DNA of 15,613 bases from NCBI GenBank assembly GCA_041648755.1, contig JBAZOJ010000061.1, positions 1 through 15,613 of the forward strand, in the 5' to 3' direction. This DNA comes from JBAZOJ01 sp041648755 (GTDB lineage Bacteria > Planctomycetota > B143-G9). A program made the position numbers and the translations under genes. Below the pieces are notes generated by a model, which saw nothing but the letters and a program-made list of their open reading frames with translations, was not told where the DNA came from and did not search any database. How positions within the stretch are numbered: the stretch's first letter is position 1; the number at the start of each line of letters is the position of its first letter. Of the stretch, positions 15,180 through 15,613 are shown one piece after another.

Positions 15180-15506
15180 TCAGCGGAGGCCCAACTCGTA
15201 TATGCGCTTGGCGAACGACCATGTGTCGTCCTGAGTGCTGTACAGGGCAATTCCCGCCCTGTCGGCAAGGGCGACGACATCCTCGGCGGGGATCTTTCCG
15301 CGCGTGAAAACGATCCCGCAGACGTCAACCAGGTTCGCGGCCGCGATAAGGTTCTTGTGTGTCTGCAGGGTCACCAGCAGGCAGCCTTCGCGGATGCCGA
15401 TGATGTCGCTGACCATGTCGGAGATGTACACGCCCTCGATATGCTTCCCGGCACACTTGTTGAGGCTTTTCAGTTCCGCTATCGCTGCGAACTCCGGCGT
15501 ATTCAT
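15180..15506 (-). CDS. DRTGG-like small protein (paralogue of the one at 7525-7869)
   Basis: 108 aa, soluble, no membrane segment. It lines up with the other DRTGG-like protein of the operon: a central SDMVSDIIGIREGCLLVT stretch, GIVFTRGKIPAEDV, and an end with GIALYST and AKRIYELGL, compared with GVVYCRGKRP, GIPVLAT and LLYNAGL in the second copy. No enzyme motif is seen. ATG 15506 is supported by GGAGGA at 15515-15520. It is the first gene of the operon visible here, and a further upstream gene outside the window is likely because no good promoter is found in 15507-15613. A regulatory role beside the NuoE/F module is inferred from its recurrent neighbourhood with such genes. Confidence 0.75.
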   Translation of the reverse strand: MNTPEFAAIAELKSLNKCAGKHIEGVYISDMVSDIIGIREGCLLVTLQTHKNLIAAANLVDVCGIVFTRGKIPAEDVVALADRAGIALYSTQDDTWSFAKRIYELGLR

Positions 15507-15613
15507 TGGGCAGATCCTCCATTTGACTGTTGGCTTCGCTTAGGAAACACCTCCGCCTGACGCGGACTTGTTGTCAATACATATCGGTCAAGCCCACATC
15601 AGCCAGAACGACT

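Noticed and set aside
15531..15600. Promoter for the minus-strand operon from a TTGACA sequence
   Set aside because: TTGACA is present on the minus strand, but no acceptable -10 box follows at 16-18 bases.
15503..15613. Possible gene tail upstream of the first DRTGG gene
   Set aside because: Two minus-strand frames could each be the end of an upstream gene (one stopping near 15574, one overlapping the DRTGG start by ATGA), but neither is long enough to choose between or to identify.

Overview
The window is GC-rich DNA from what looks like an anaerobic bacterium. The standard code fits, several genes start at GTG, and almost every gene encodes a flavin or iron-sulfur electron-transfer protein of a kind typical of strict anaerobes. 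Nothing here fixes the phylum. It could be a sulfur-metabolising or fermentative/syntrophic lineage, including an uncultured one. No rRNA, tRNA, CRISPR, transposase or phage gene was seen.

Left part, plus strand (1-5737). The tail of an unidentified gene (2-85) is followed by a large secreted protein of unknown function (112-2124). Next comes a tight four-gene operon (2240-5737) behind a recognisable promoter: a class V aminotransferase/cysteine desulfurase, a canonical DsrC with both redox cysteines, a small NarI/DsrM/TmcC-like membrane protein, and a CCG-domain iron-sulfur protein of the HdrD/DsrK/TmcB type. The likely theme is sulfur loaded onto DsrC, with a membrane module exchanging electrons between the quinone pool and the DsrC thiol/trisulfide. 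No dsrAB, dsrJOP or cytochrome gene is present in the window.

Right part, minus strand (15506 down to 5713). Nine genes are read leftwards with very short gaps or overlaps. They are a DRTGG-type small protein, a NuoE/HydC subunit, a NuoF/HydB subunit with a C-terminal two-cluster ferredoxin domain, a NuoG-like molybdopterin-fold subunit, NfnA-like and NfnB-like flavoproteins, a second DRTGG protein, a stand-alone HATPase, and an [FeFe]-hydrogenase-like (HydS-type) protein. The NuoE/F/G trio has the layout of electron-bifurcating HydABC or formate dehydrogenase complexes. Its third subunit, however, has neither an H-cluster domain nor a visible Cys/Sec-His molybdenum site. With the NADPH-handling NfnB-type subunit 6-7 bases away, the best reading is a transhydrogenase-like NADH/NADPH/ferredoxin hub related in concept to the Stn complex, but with unfused subunits. 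DRTGG, HATPase and the altered [FeFe]-hydrogenase-like protein look like a redox/H2-sensing regulatory set.

The two operons converge and their last genes overlap tail to tail by 25 bases (5713-5737). Together they pair a membrane thiol/disulfide module with a soluble pyridine-nucleotide/ferredoxin module. That pairing is the most interesting aspect of the window.
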